Shown here piece by piece: positions 9,571-18,057 of a stretch of 27,201 bases of DNA (the stretch's first letter is position 1; each line of letters begins with the position of its first letter). Source of the DNA: Bacillota bacterium (GTDB lineage: Bacteria > Bacillota_A > Clostridia > Lachnospirales > Lachnospiraceae); NCBI GenBank assembly GCA_023443925.1, contig JAEZSL010000174.1:1-27201 (forward strand), written 5' to 3'. The translations under genes were made by a program, and so were the position numbers. The notes beneath the pieces are model-generated. The model ran no database searches, was not told the origin of the DNA, and saw only the letters and a program-made list of their open reading frames with translations.

Positions 9571-10938
9571 ATGAGAAAAAAATTACTCGCAGCAATTTTA
9601 ACCTGCACAATGTTTGCATCTGTTTTATCAGGATGTGCAAATGCAGGGAAAGGAAATCAGAACAATTCTGATACAACAAAGACATCGGAAGCTACGGGGG
9701 AAGCCACCGGAGATGCTTCTAAAGGAGATTTAAGCGGAACACTTACTTTTACAATCTGGGATAACAACTTAAACACGTATATTGAAGAAAACGATATGGT
9801 AGGAAAATTCCAGGAACAGTACCCGAATGTTGATGTTGAGGTAGAAAAAATTAAGGATGACAGTGAATATTGGAATGCAATGAAGATGCGTGCTTCCGCG
9901 AACCAATTGCCTGATATCATGTTTAACAAACCTTTTACCCTGTCAAGATTTAAAGATTATCTGGTAGATTTATCCGGAACAGAAGCAAGTGCCAATAACG
10001 AACTGGCACAAGGCTATGCGGTGAATGGGAAGGTGCTTGGCGTTCCAATGACAGCAGGTTATGAATATGTATATTACTGGAAGGATATGTTTAAAGAAGC
10101 CGGAGTAGAAGTACCGGATACCTGGGAAGAATTTGAACAAGCTGCAAAAACCCTGCAGGCTTATTATGGAAGTAAGAATGGGGATTTTATGGCACTAGCC
10201 ATAGGATTAAAAGACGAATGGCCGGATTATCCTTTTATGGAATTTATGCCTTCTCTGGTATCCGGTAACGGACAGAATTGGAACACAATGGCAACACAGG
10301 ACGAACCATTTGCGGAAGGCACCGATATTAATAAAGCATATCAGAAAGTTTACAGCTTATTTACTTCCGGAGTACTTGGAAAAGATCCTTTAGGTTTAGG
10401 TAATGACCAGGTAACAACGTTGTTTGCAACAAAAAATGCAGCAATGATTGCACTTGGCGACTGGGGACTTCAGAATATTAAAAGCGGTGCCGGTGATGTA
10501 TCCCAGCTTGGAACATTTTATCTTCCTGCAAGAGATACAGAAGCCGATCCCTTTAACGTAATTGTACAAGGTGATTCTTTGATGGGCGTAACCACACATT
10601 CCAAGAATCAGGAAGCAGCCGTTGCATTTGTAGAGTGGTTTTATTCCGATGCATGGTATCCGGATTATCTGGGTTATATAACCTCAGCATCTTCCATGAA
10701 GAATTTCCCCAAGGAAAAAGACCCTATTCTTGCAGAAGCAGATGAACTTATCCCGGATAAAGCCCTTGTTATGTATGACGGCGGCGGAGATGCTTTTGCT
10801 GCAATCCAGAACGAAACAACTTTTGATTACAAGAAACTGGGTGCGGAGATGCTGACAGATGGGTTCGATTTAAATGCAGCTTTGGCAGGATTGAATGAGA
10901 AGTGGGCGGCGGCCAGAGAAAAACTTCAGATTCAGTAA
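9571..10938 (+). CDS. Sugar-binding lipoprotein of galactoside ABC importer
   Basis: This is an extracellular solute-binding protein of the MalE/UgpB type (SBP_bac_1 family), 455 residues. The signal peptide MRKKLLAAILTCTMFASVLS leads to the lipobox LSGC with Cys22 as the lipidated residue. A Ser/Thr/Gly-rich linker follows, then LTFTIWDNN, the start of the first lobe. I chose ATG 9571, with AAGGGAGG about 8 bases upstream. An in-frame TTG at 9529 would place 14 residues before the signal peptide. It is the first gene of an operon with two permeases and LacL/LacM, which points to lactose or galacto-oligosaccharides as substrate. No ATPase gene is present; such importers often share one MsmX-like ATPase encoded elsewhere. 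Confidence 0.92.
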   Translation: MRKKLLAAILTCTMFASVLSGCANAGKGNQNNSDTTKTSEATGEATGDASKGDLSGTLTFTIWDNNLNTYIEENDMVGKFQEQYPNVDVEVEKIKDDSEYWNAMKMRASANQLPDIMFNKPFTLSRFKDYLVDLSGTEASANNELAQGYAVNGKVLGVPMTAGYEYVYYWKDMFKEAGVEVPDTWEEFEQAAKTLQAYYGSKNGDFMALAIGLKDEWPDYPFMEFMPSLVSGNGQNWNTMATQDEPFAEGTDINKAYQKVYSLFTSGVLGKDPLGLGNDQVTTLFATKNAAMIALGDWGLQNIKSGAGDVSQLGTFYLPARDTEADPFNVIVQGDSLMGVTTHSKNQEAAVAFVEWFYSDAWYPDYLGYITSASSMKNFPKEKDPILAEADELIPDKALVMYDGGGDAFAAIQNETTFDYKKLGAEMLTDGFDLNAALAGLNEKWAAAREKLQIQ

Positions 10939-10960
10939 ATTTGGTGATTAGCATTGAAAT

Positions 10961-10983
10961 GAGGGTTACTATCAGTAGCCCTC
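10961..10983 (+). promoter_or_regulatory. Intercistronic hairpin between binding protein and permease
   Basis: GAGGGTTACT and AGTAGCCCTC pair over 10 positions with one wobble and a 3-base loop. No T-run follows, so it is unlikely to be a full terminator. Such hairpins after a binding-protein gene commonly stabilise the upstream message and let the lipoprotein be made in excess over the permeases. That role is inferred here. Confidence 0.55.
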
Positions 10984-11004
10984 CTATGCTGTCAGGAGGT
11001 AATT

Positions 11005-11907
11005 ATGACGAAATTAAATAAAAAGAGACAGAGGTTTATCGTATTATCACTCATTGTGCCGGTTTTGCTTCTGATGGGGTTTGTTGTGTTTCCTGCTATT
11101 GACTTAATACGCATGAGCTTTACAAACTGGGACGGTTATTCCCAGAATAGCCGGTTTATAGGAATAAGTAATTATATATCCATGTTCAAAAATAAGGATT
11201 TATGGTTGTCCTTGCAAAACAATGCAATTTACTTTCTGATTCATTTATGCATGATACTGGTAGAACTGGGCTTCGCAGTTTTATTAAACAGTAAACTGCG
11301 TGCTGCAAAATTTTACAAGACAATGGTATTTATGCCTTATATAATCAATGGTGTGGCAATTTCTTATGCTTTTTCCTATTTCTTTTCACCAATTAACGGT
11401 GCATTTGACGCTATTTTACAGGTACTGAATCTGGATTTTTTAAGCAGAAACTGGCTATCGGATACGAAGATTGTTAATTATGTACTTTCTTTCGTTTCAG
11501 TATGGAGATTCAGCGGTTATCACGTAATCTTATTTATGGCGGCATTACAATCCATTCCCAAAGATATAGAAGAAGCAGCCAACGTAGATGGTGCAAATGC
11601 CTGGCATTTATTTAAATATATTCAGGTTCCTGCAATTATGCTCATGGTAGACTTTGTGCTGTTTGATAACATCAGAGGTGCGCTTCAGGTATTTGACATT
11701 CCTTTCGTTATGACCGCGGGCGGTCCGGGGTATGCATCTTCAACCTTTACATTATATACGATTAAGACGGCTTTTACTTTCTCTAATTTCGGGCTTGCGT
11801 CTACAATGGCTGTTGCGATTATGATAATGATTGTAGTGATCTATGTTATTCAGAACAAAATAATTCATGGAGTGTTAATAAGAGACAGGAGGAAGCAGAA
11901 TGTTTAA
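11005..11907 (+). CDS. ABC transporter permease, MalF-type
   Basis: This is an integral membrane permease of 300 residues with six predicted helices (BPD_transp_1 family). It pairs with the next gene product to form the channel of the sugar importer. The first helix is at about residues 11-31 (FIVLSLIVPVLLLMGFVVFP). The cytoplasmic EAA loop that docks the ATPase is visible as IEEAANVDGANAWHLFKYIQ. The start ATG has AGGAGG (10996-11001) just upstream. It overlaps the next permease gene by 8 bases. Homologues act with lactose, raffinose or maltose-type binding proteins; the LacL/LacM genes nearby favour a galactoside. Confidence 0.93.
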   Translation: MTKLNKKRQRFIVLSLIVPVLLLMGFVVFPAIDLIRMSFTNWDGYSQNSRFIGISNYISMFKNKDLWLSLQNNAIYFLIHLCMILVELGFAVLLNSKLRAAKFYKTMVFMPYIINGVAISYAFSYFFSPINGAFDAILQVLNLDFLSRNWLSDTKIVNYVLSFVSVWRFSGYHVILFMAALQSIPKDIEEAANVDGANAWHLFKYIQVPAIMLMVDFVLFDNIRGALQVFDIPFVMTAGGPGYASSTFTLYTIKTAFTFSNFGLASTMAVAIMIMIVVIYVIQNKIIHGVLIRDRRKQNV

Positions 11908-12733
11908 GAAAATGACAACTCAGACTTTAAAACAAATCCTGTGCCTGGGTATGGTGGCCATCGTTATAGCACCTATTCTGCTGACTCTGTTTGCGGCTTT
12001 AAAAACAAAGGCGGATATGGTGATCACTTCTCCTTTAAGCTTACCAGGCTGGGATAAAATCACATTTGATAATTTCAAAGAAGTTTTAACGGACAAATAC
12101 TTATTATTAGGATTTAAAAATACGGGTGTTATTTTAGTTTTTTCTTTACTTTTTAATGTAATTTTTGGTACAATTACTGCATTCATTATTGATCGTTTTC
12201 AGTTTAAAGGAAAAGCTATCGTTGTAGCTTTATTCTTTATTGGTATGCTGATTCCTAACTTTGTTACGGAAATTGCCAGATTTCGTATCATTCAGGGATT
12301 ACATTTATATAATACTCTTGGTGCACCTATTGTTATCTATGTGGCTTCAGATTTAATGCAGCTTTATATATACCGCCAATTCTTATCAGGTATTTCAGTG
12401 GCACTTGATGAGGCGGCGCTTTTAGACGGATGTTCTTATTTTGGGCTATTTACAAGAATAATTTTTCCGCTTCTTGCTCCTGCGACGGCAACTGTTTGTA
12501 TCATCAAAGCAATTAATATTATTAACGATATGTATGTTCCTTACCTTTATATGCCGAAGAATAAGCTGCGGACACTTACAACCTTTATCATGAATTTTGC
12601 CAATGCACAGCAAGGCTCCTGGCAGTTGTTAGCAGCAGGAATCATTATTGTTATGATTTCAACCATCATCATTTATGTGTTTTTCCAGAAATATATTCTT
12701 GCCGGAGTTACAGCAGGTGCGGTAAAAGAATAA
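11900..12733 (+). CDS. ABC transporter permease, MalG-type
   Basis: This is the second permease subunit, 277 residues, with six predicted helices and the EAA loop LDEAALLDGCSYFGLFTRII. Its start lies inside the end of the first permease gene (8-base overlap), with AGGAGGAAG upstream, so the two are coupled. The last codons GAA TAA are followed at once by GTGCGCC, the 5' end of a group II intron remnant. The stop codon itself forms part of the site the intron recognises. The protein is therefore complete, but the transcript toward lacL must pass through the intron sequence. Confidence 0.93.
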   Translation: MFKKMTTQTLKQILCLGMVAIVIAPILLTLFAALKTKADMVITSPLSLPGWDKITFDNFKEVLTDKYLLLGFKNTGVILVFSLLFNVIFGTITAFIIDRFQFKGKAIVVALFFIGMLIPNFVTEIARFRIIQGLHLYNTLGAPIVIYVASDLMQLYIYRQFLSGISVALDEAALLDGCSYFGLFTRIIFPLLAPATATVCIIKAINIINDMYVPYLYMPKNKLRTLTTFIMNFANAQQGSWQLLAAGIIIVMISTIIIYVFFQKYILAGVTAGAVKE

Positions 12734-13220
12734 GTGCGCCTAGAAAAGGGCAGGTAGTTTACCGGGTGGAAATCCCGGCTGGCAAGGTCTAGCAAACCAC
12801 CAGTAGCGAGTCTTGGGCTCTGTTCAGTAATGAACAGAGTTAAGCGTAGACAGTTAGGAAATTGGGTTGCAATGCTACCCCGCTTCGAAATTATACGAGT
12901 TCCATAAGGCCGACGCAGTTTATTCATGCGGAAGGCAACATTATTGCATGCGGTAAGCGAGTATGCAATGACTTAGGCGGAGTCATAGAGCCAATCATGT
13001 TTCGCAATGGCTACTTAGTCAACTAGGGAGAGCCTGTGGTTTCTTGCAGGGCAAGTATGGCGTACAACGATAAAAAGAAGGAAACCAAATGAACCATAGG
13101 CAGTCGGATAGCTGCGTACTACCGAAGAAGCCGGGTAATGCCGGTGGAGGGAAGGCGGCTACATAGCAACGGTCTTTCTGAGGACACATCATCCGTACTC
13201 AGGGACGGGAGGAATGAGGG
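12734..13220 (+). mobile_element. Group II intron, 5' part only (domains I to early IV)
   Basis: The element begins with GTGCGCC, the conserved 5' end of group II introns. It continues with dense stem-loops and the stretch AGTCGGATAGC ... GGGTAATGCCGGTGGAGGGAAGG (13103-13155) typical of the core before the intron-encoded protein. The six exon bases before it, GAATAA (12728-12733, intron-binding site 1), are exactly complementary to TTATTC (12920-12925), which sits in the loop of a CGCA/TGCG stem as expected for exon-binding site 1. A second, weaker pairing may be GGTA (12721-12724) with TACC (12876-12879). No reverse transcriptase gene and no domain V or VI hairpin follows: lacL begins at 13228. 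The 3' half is thus lost, and splicing in cis is not expected. The exact right end is uncertain. Confidence 0.8.
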
Positions 13221-13227
13221 AGATAGT

Positions 13228-15114
13228 ATGAAAGCAGATATTAATTATTTAGACAAGCCTCAAATTTTTCGCATGAATCAGCTTTCTGCGCATAGCGATC
13301 ATGATTTTTATAACAATTTTCAGGAGATGCAGGACGGAGTAAATTCCTTACTCCAAACTTTAAACGGTAATTGGATGTTTAAATACACTTTGAATGCAAA
13401 AGAAAGACCAACGGAATTTTATAAAGAAGGGTTCGATGCGGAGAAATTTGATGAAATAACAGTTCCGTCACATATTGAACTGGCAGGTTATGATAAAATC
13501 CATTATATAAATACCATGTACCCGTGGGAAGGCCACATATACCGAAGGCCGGCCTGCAGTCTGGACGGAAAATCTTTGTACCCGGGAGCTTTTAGTGAAG
13601 CTGCATACAATCCGGTAGGGTCATATCTTAAGAAATTCGATTTAGCGAAAGGGCTTGTAGGAAAAAGGGTCTGCATCTGCTTTGAAGGAGTGGAACAGGC
13701 TATGTATATCTGGCTGAACGGTAGCTTTATAGGTTATGCGGAAGACAGTTTTACCCCCTCTGAATTTGATTTAACACCGTATATCAGAGAAAAAGGAAAT
13801 ATACTCGCGGTAGAAGTTCATAAGAGAAGTACTGCGGCTTTTCTGGAAGATCAGGATTTCTTCCGGTTCTTTGGTATTTTCAGAAATGTTGTTTTATATG
13901 CAAAGCCCGATATTCATATTGAGGACATGTGGGCAAAAACAAATTTAAATGAGGATAATACATCCGGCAGCCTGGCCCTGGATTTAAAAATATCCTATCT
14001 GAAAAAGCCCGGAACTATTACTGTTACCTTAAGAGATGATAAGGAAAGAATCTGTTATCAGAAAACAGTACCGGCAGAGGAAGAAACATACCTGAAACCG
14101 GAAAGCATCGCAGCGATTACCCCATGGGATAACAGTAATCCTTATTTATATTTGCTGACGATAGAAGTCACTGACACATCCGGCAAGCTTGTGGAAGTGG
14201 TTCCATATAGAATCGGTTTTCGAAGAGTTGAAATTATTAATAAAGTTATTTTATTAAACGGAAAGAGATTAATTTTAAATGGTGTAAACCGCCATGAATG
14301 GAGTGCCGAAAACGGAAGATGCATAAGCCAGAATGAAATGGAATTAGATATGGAGATTTTCCTAAAAAATAATATAAATGCGGTGAGAACCAGCCATTAT
14401 CCCAATCAAATCCCCTGGTATTACATGTGTGACGAAAATGGAATTTATATGATGGCGGAAACAAATCTGGAATCACATGGCTCCTGGCAGAAAATGGGCA
14501 GCGTTGAACCCTCATGGAATGTACCCGGCGATATTCCGCAGTGGAAGGAGGTTGCAGCAGACAGGGCTAGAACCAATTTTGAAACTTTTAAAAATCATAC
14601 GTCCATATTATTCTGGTCCCTTGGAAATGAGTCCTATGCCGGTGATAATATAGAGAATATGAACCGCTTCTTTAAAGAAAAAGATAATAGCCGCCTGGTA
14701 CACTATGAAGGTGTATTTCATAATAGAGCATATAATGAGACCGTATCTGATGTGGAAAGCCGTATGTATGCCACACCGGAAGAGATCGTGGAATATCTGG
14801 ATGGAAACCCTTTAAAACCTTTTATTTTATGTGAATACATGCATGATATGGGAAATTCCTTAGGAGGAATGAAAGCTTATATAGATCTGCTGGATAAATA
14901 CGACTTATATCAGGGCGGATTTATCTGGGATTATATAGATCAGGCGCTTTGGGTAAAGGATGAAATAACCGGAGAAAAAGTACTTCGGTATGGAGGAGAT
15001 TTTGATGACAGACCCTCTGATTATGAATTTTCGGGGAACGGCATCGTATTTGCGGACAGAATGGAAAAACCAGCAATGCAGGAGGTAAGGCACTACTATG
15101 GATTGCATAAGTAA
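13228..15114 (+). CDS. lacL: Beta-galactosidase large subunit LacL (GH2)
   Basis: This is the large subunit of a heterodimeric glycoside hydrolase family 2 beta-galactosidase, which cleaves lactose and galacto-oligosaccharides in the cytoplasm. It has 628 residues, the length of lactobacillar LacL, not the roughly 1000 of single-chain LacZ. It shows the sugar-binding jelly-roll domain, the Ig-like domain and the TIM barrel. The acid/base Glu468 is in SLGNES and the nucleophile Glu536 in ILCEYMHDMGN; the NGVNRHEW and RTSHYPN motifs are intact. I chose ATG 13228 (GAGGGAG 6 bases upstream), because the open frame back to 13138 only reads intron sequence. The gene overlaps lacM by 17 bases. Translation may depend on a ribosome site in or next to the intron remnant. 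Confidence 0.93.
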   Translation: MKADINYLDKPQIFRMNQLSAHSDHDFYNNFQEMQDGVNSLLQTLNGNWMFKYTLNAKERPTEFYKEGFDAEKFDEITVPSHIELAGYDKIHYINTMYPWEGHIYRRPACSLDGKSLYPGAFSEAAYNPVGSYLKKFDLAKGLVGKRVCICFEGVEQAMYIWLNGSFIGYAEDSFTPSEFDLTPYIREKGNILAVEVHKRSTAAFLEDQDFFRFFGIFRNVVLYAKPDIHIEDMWAKTNLNEDNTSGSLALDLKISYLKKPGTITVTLRDDKERICYQKTVPAEEETYLKPESIAAITPWDNSNPYLYLLTIEVTDTSGKLVEVVPYRIGFRRVEIINKVILLNGKRLILNGVNRHEWSAENGRCISQNEMELDMEIFLKNNINAVRTSHYPNQIPWYYMCDENGIYMMAETNLESHGSWQKMGSVEPSWNVPGDIPQWKEVAADRARTNFETFKNHTSILFWSLGNESYAGDNIENMNRFFKEKDNSRLVHYEGVFHNRAYNETVSDVESRMYATPEEIVEYLDGNPLKPFILCEYMHDMGNSLGGMKAYIDLLDKYDLYQGGFIWDYIDQALWVKDEITGEKVLRYGGDFDDRPSDYEFSGNGIVFADRMEKPAMQEVRHYYGLHK

Positions 15115-16077
15115 AGAAGAAAAGCAGTGGAATGAAGTACTTCAAATTGTATACGGAGATTGTACCCTGGGAGTACACGGAACAAGTTTTGATTATATTT
15201 TCTCTTATCAGATGGGAGGATTAGAATCCCTGGTAATTGACGGGAAAGAATGGCTTTACCGGGTTCCAAAACCTACATTCTGGCGTGCTGTGACGGATAA
15301 TGACAGAGGCAGTAAATTTCCCTTAAGCTCCGGTATGTGGCTGGGCGCGGATATGTTTATTGAGTGCATCGGTATAGAACTGTTTGTGGATGATAAAAAA
15401 ATCGAACTGCCCATAGCACCGCAAAATAACTGCTATTCAGAAAGTGAAACCGCTGGGAATATAAAAATTATTTTTACCTATAAAACTATTACGGTACCTG
15501 CAACAAAAGTGAAAGTTGCCTATGAGGTAACGGCTGCAGGAGAGATAGAAGTTCAGGTACATTATTACGGAAATCAAGAATTACCGGAACTTCCGGTGTT
15601 CGGAATGCGTTTTGTCATGCCGACTAAAGCGGTTGGTTACCGGTATGAAGGCTTTCAGGTGAAACCTATCCGGACAGGATGGCAGGCGGAATTGAAGGTA
15701 TTTATGATATAGAAGGACTACCGGTTACCAGATATTTGGTACCCCAGGATTGTAATGTACACATGGATTCAAAATGGTTGGAAGTTTACAGAAATACAAC
15801 TCATGACAATGCAAACAGGGACAGTTCTGTTTTTGGTCTGAAATTCTCGGGTATTGATAATAAATTTGCATTTACCTGTATTCCTTATACGGCGGAAGAA
15901 TTAGAAAATGCCACGCATCAGGAAGAGCTTCCGGTAGCCAGAAGAACAGTGGTATCAATTCTGGGTGCTGTCAGGGGAGTAGGCGGGATTAACAGCTGGG
16001 GAGCCGATGTGGAACCGGCATATCATATTGAAGCAGGAAAGGACATAATCTATTCATTTAAAATATCAAGAATATAA
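15098..16077 (+). pseudogene. lacM: Beta-galactosidase small subunit LacM, one-base frameshift
   Basis: This encodes the C-terminal (Bgal_small_N) part of a two-subunit beta-galactosidase. It starts inside lacL (17-base overlap), with GGAGG (15081-15085) upstream. The first frame runs to 15712 (GGLESLVIDGKEWLYR, FWRAVTDNDRGS). The family continues in another frame to 16077 ([40 protein letters not shown]). Known LacM has YEG..GETYPDR at the join. Here CAGGTGAAACCTATCCGGAC would read QGETYPD if one G were added to the GG at 15658-15659, so a single G is missing. Restored, the protein would have about 326 residues, a normal length. It is either a recent inactivating mutation or a sequencing error in a short G-run. 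The rest of the gene is well conserved, so the change is recent or artefactual. Confidence 0.88.
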
Positions 16078-16229
16078 CCATTCTTTATCGGAACTTAAGC
16101 AAATTATCTGTGATACGGCAATTGCAATGGAACATATTGCTTTAATCGTCTCATTATTATCGCTTCTTTCTAACAGTATATAAATAAATTTTGTATGAAG
16201 CAGGAAAATGAAGAAATGTTAAATTTAAG

Positions 16230-16274
16230 ACCGTTGCAATTGGATAAGTCAATCCATGCCGCAGCGGTTTTTTT
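16230..16274 (+). terminator. Intrinsic terminator of the galactoside operon
   Basis: ACCGTTGC (16230-16237) pairs with GCAGCGGT (16261-16268) with one wobble. TGGAT and ATCCA extend the stem inside, and a run of seven T (16268-16274) follows. This is a classic strong terminator closing the transport and lacLM operon. From 16078 to 16229 I see no gene, and no group II intron domain V. Confidence 0.85.
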
Positions 16275-16327
16275 AATGGGATAGATTTTTCGATGAACTT
16301 TAATAATAGGTTAAAATAAACTTACAT

Positions 16328-16981
16328 TTATTCCTCGGGCACCATTAGCATATTTTCATTTGAACTGCTTTTTTGGCTGGCTCTTTGTACGTACTCGATG
16401 AGCAGGGAGGAGACCGTAACGGTTACCAGTGAATAGGCAATACGCCTAAGCGGAATATAGGACAGGGATATCAGTAATATGGTAATATCGGTAGCAAGAT
16501 AAACCCGGGAGATTCGGCAATGAGCAAGCTTTGAGAGGATTAAAGCAAGGGCATCGTCTCCGCCGCTGGAGGCACCTTGTCCGATAATTAGGCCGACACC
16601 GGTACCTACAAAGAGACCTCCGGCCAGGGCAGCCACCAGGGGATATGCCGTAAGGTTTGGAAGTACTGGGGGAAACATCTCCCAAAGTTTAAAAAAGCCT
16701 GCCAGACTTAAGGTTGAGATAAGTGATATTTTTATAAAATCCTTTCCTAAATACCGGAAGGCAAATGCATAGCAGAAGATATCCAGTAAAGGTGTTAAAA
16801 TAGCAGGAGATACACCCGTCCAGTTATTTAAAAGGAGAATTAGTCCTAACACCCCGCCTTCTGTGATATTCGTCTGCCGGTGGATATTGTATATTCCAAA
16901 GGATGAGATGGCAGTGCCAAGTACGATAAAGAGAAGTCTTTTTGCATTAATTAAATTTTTTTTGTCATTTGCGTATATCAT
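16328..16981 (-). CDS. YitT-family membrane protein (short form)
   Basis: This is an integral membrane protein of 217 residues with about five hydrophobic helices, of the YitT/DUF161 family. The family glycine-rich stretches are visible: FGIYNIHRQTNITEGGVLGL near the N-terminus and GTGVGLIIGQGASSGGDDALAL in the middle. Full-length YitT proteins have about 280 residues and end in a cytoplasmic DUF2179 domain; this one stops after the membrane part, as some family members do. The function of the family is unknown, with transport suspected. Reading leftward, the start has AAAGG about 9 bases before it. It diverges from the MerR-type regulator gene, which may control it. Confidence 0.85.
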   Translation of the reverse strand: MIYANDKKNLINAKRLLFIVLGTAISSFGIYNIHRQTNITEGGVLGLILLLNNWTGVSPAILTPLLDIFCYAFAFRYLGKDFIKISLISTLSLAGFFKLWEMFPPVLPNLTAYPLVAALAGGLFVGTGVGLIIGQGASSGGDDALALILSKLAHCRISRVYLATDITILLISLSYIPLRRIAYSLVTVTVSSLLIEYVQRASQKSSSNENMLMVPEE

Positions 16982-17014
16982 AATTTTCTTACCTTTCTTA
17001 TTCTACCATTTTAG

Positions 17015-17043
17015 TTTAAACTCTGGTATAATACCAATGTCAA
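17015..17043 (-). promoter_or_regulatory. Promoter of the YitT-type gene with internal palindrome
   Basis: On the minus strand, TTGACA (17043-17038) and TTTAAA (17020-17015) are separated by 17 bases. Inside the spacer is a perfect 13-base palindrome, TGGTATAATACCA (17024-17036). A palindrome between -35 and -10 is where MerR-type proteins bind, and a MerR-type gene is transcribed divergently right next to it. The binding is inferred. Confidence 0.5.
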
Positions 17044-17119
17044 GTACTTAATTTTTTCCAAAATCAGGAGTATACTATAAACAGTAAGGAAAACTGTAAA
17101 AGTATAAGTGGGCTTGTGA

Positions 17120-17136
17120 GATACATTTAGTGTATC
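17120..17136 (+). promoter_or_regulatory. Inverted repeat in the leader of the MerR-type gene
   Basis: GATACA and TGTATC flank a 5-base centre just before the AAAAGGAG ribosome site of the regulator gene. A second inverted repeat, ACAGT / ACTGT, lies at 17081-17097. Either could be a self-regulatory operator or a short hairpin; neither is proven. Confidence 0.3.
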
Positions 17137-17153
17137 AAAAGGAGACTCTTTCT

Positions 17154-17963
17154 ATGAAGGACTATTATAAAATTAATGAGATATCAAAGCTTTACGGTAT
17201 TGGTGTGGACTCCCTGCGCTACTATGAACGGCTGGGAATTCTAAAGCCTGCGCGGGATGTAAATGATTATAGGCTCTATAACCTGAAAGATATTTATAAA
17301 TTAAATATCATTTCAGATTTACGTAAACTGGATTTCTCCATGAAACAGATAAAAGAATATCTTGAGCACCAGAGCATTGATAATACACTGGCGCTGTTAC
17401 AGGAGGAAGAAGAATATATTGCAGAACAGTTAAAGGGTTTAAAGCTGCGGAAACAGCTTATTAAAGAACGAATGAATGCTCTTAAGGAAGCGGACATAAT
17501 AGCAGCCGGCCATTACAGGGTAAAGAATCTGGAAGAAAGACCCTGCGTCCGTTTAAATGAATATATAATCCGGGATGAGGAGATGGATTTTGCGGTAAAG
17601 AAACTCCATAGAAAGCATGAAGGAAAGATTCGTGATTTCGGTAACCAGGCTATTGGGGCTACCGTGGATATAGAGGACATTGAACAGGGAATTACAGTTG
17701 GTTACAACAATGTATTTTTCATTCTGGAACCTAAAGCGAAACAATATGATTTTCTGATTCCGGAAGGGAGTTACCTCTCCTGTTATTATAGGGGAGAATA
17801 TAGCAAGAGCAGGGAGTGCATCAGGAATCTACTAAACTATGCCGGGGAAAAAGGGTATGAGATAGCGGGCAATCCGTTTGAACTCTATATAATTGATAAC
17901 CGTGAAACAATGAAGACAGAAGAATTCCTGACAGAAATCCAGGTAAGAATCACCCAAGGATAA
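17154..17963 (+). CDS. MerR-family regulator with effector-binding domain
   Basis: This is a 269-residue transcription regulator. The N-terminal winged helix-turn-helix is clear (YYKINEISKLYGIGVDSLRY, then YERLGILKPARDVNDYRLYN). A dimerisation helix follows (EEEEYIAEQLKGLKLRKQ). The C-terminal 150 residues resemble a GyrI-like small-molecule binding domain, as in BmrR-type multidrug regulators. I chose ATG 17154 because AAAAGGAG stands 9 bases before it; an in-frame start at 17130 lies upstream of that ribosome site. Neighbours are a divergent YitT-type membrane gene and a downstream Eis-type acetyltransferase, so it may react to a toxic compound. The ligand is unknown. Confidence 0.9.
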   Translation: MKDYYKINEISKLYGIGVDSLRYYERLGILKPARDVNDYRLYNLKDIYKLNIISDLRKLDFSMKQIKEYLEHQSIDNTLALLQEEEEYIAEQLKGLKLRKQLIKERMNALKEADIIAAGHYRVKNLEERPCVRLNEYIIRDEEMDFAVKKLHRKHEGKIRDFGNQAIGATVDIEDIEQGITVGYNNVFFILEPKAKQYDFLIPEGSYLSCYYRGEYSKSRECIRNLLNYAGEKGYEIAGNPFELYIIDNRETMKTEEFLTEIQVRITQG

Positions 17964-18027
17964 ATGGTAAGAATAAATCAGTCTGCTTAATATATTGCAG
18001 GAAAATGAGGCTGGTAGGAAAAGAATA

Positions 18028-18041
18028 CGTGCTATAGCACG
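18028..18041. promoter_or_regulatory. Perfect 14-base palindrome before the acetyltransferase
   Basis: CGTGCTATAGCACG is a perfect palindrome 16 bases upstream of the chosen start of the Eis-type gene. It could be an operator for a dimeric regulator. As RNA it could form only a small hairpin. Confidence 0.4.
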
Positions 18042-18057
18042 AAGATTGGAGTTTCGT

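Noticed and set aside
13138..13227. N-terminal extension of lacL by 30 residues
   Set aside because: These codons read group II intron sequence; MKADINYL at 13228 is the normal start of the family.
16078..16229. Missing 3' half of the group II intron after lacM
   Set aside because: No domain V-like hairpin (AGC ... GAAA ... ) and no intron-type sequence is visible there.
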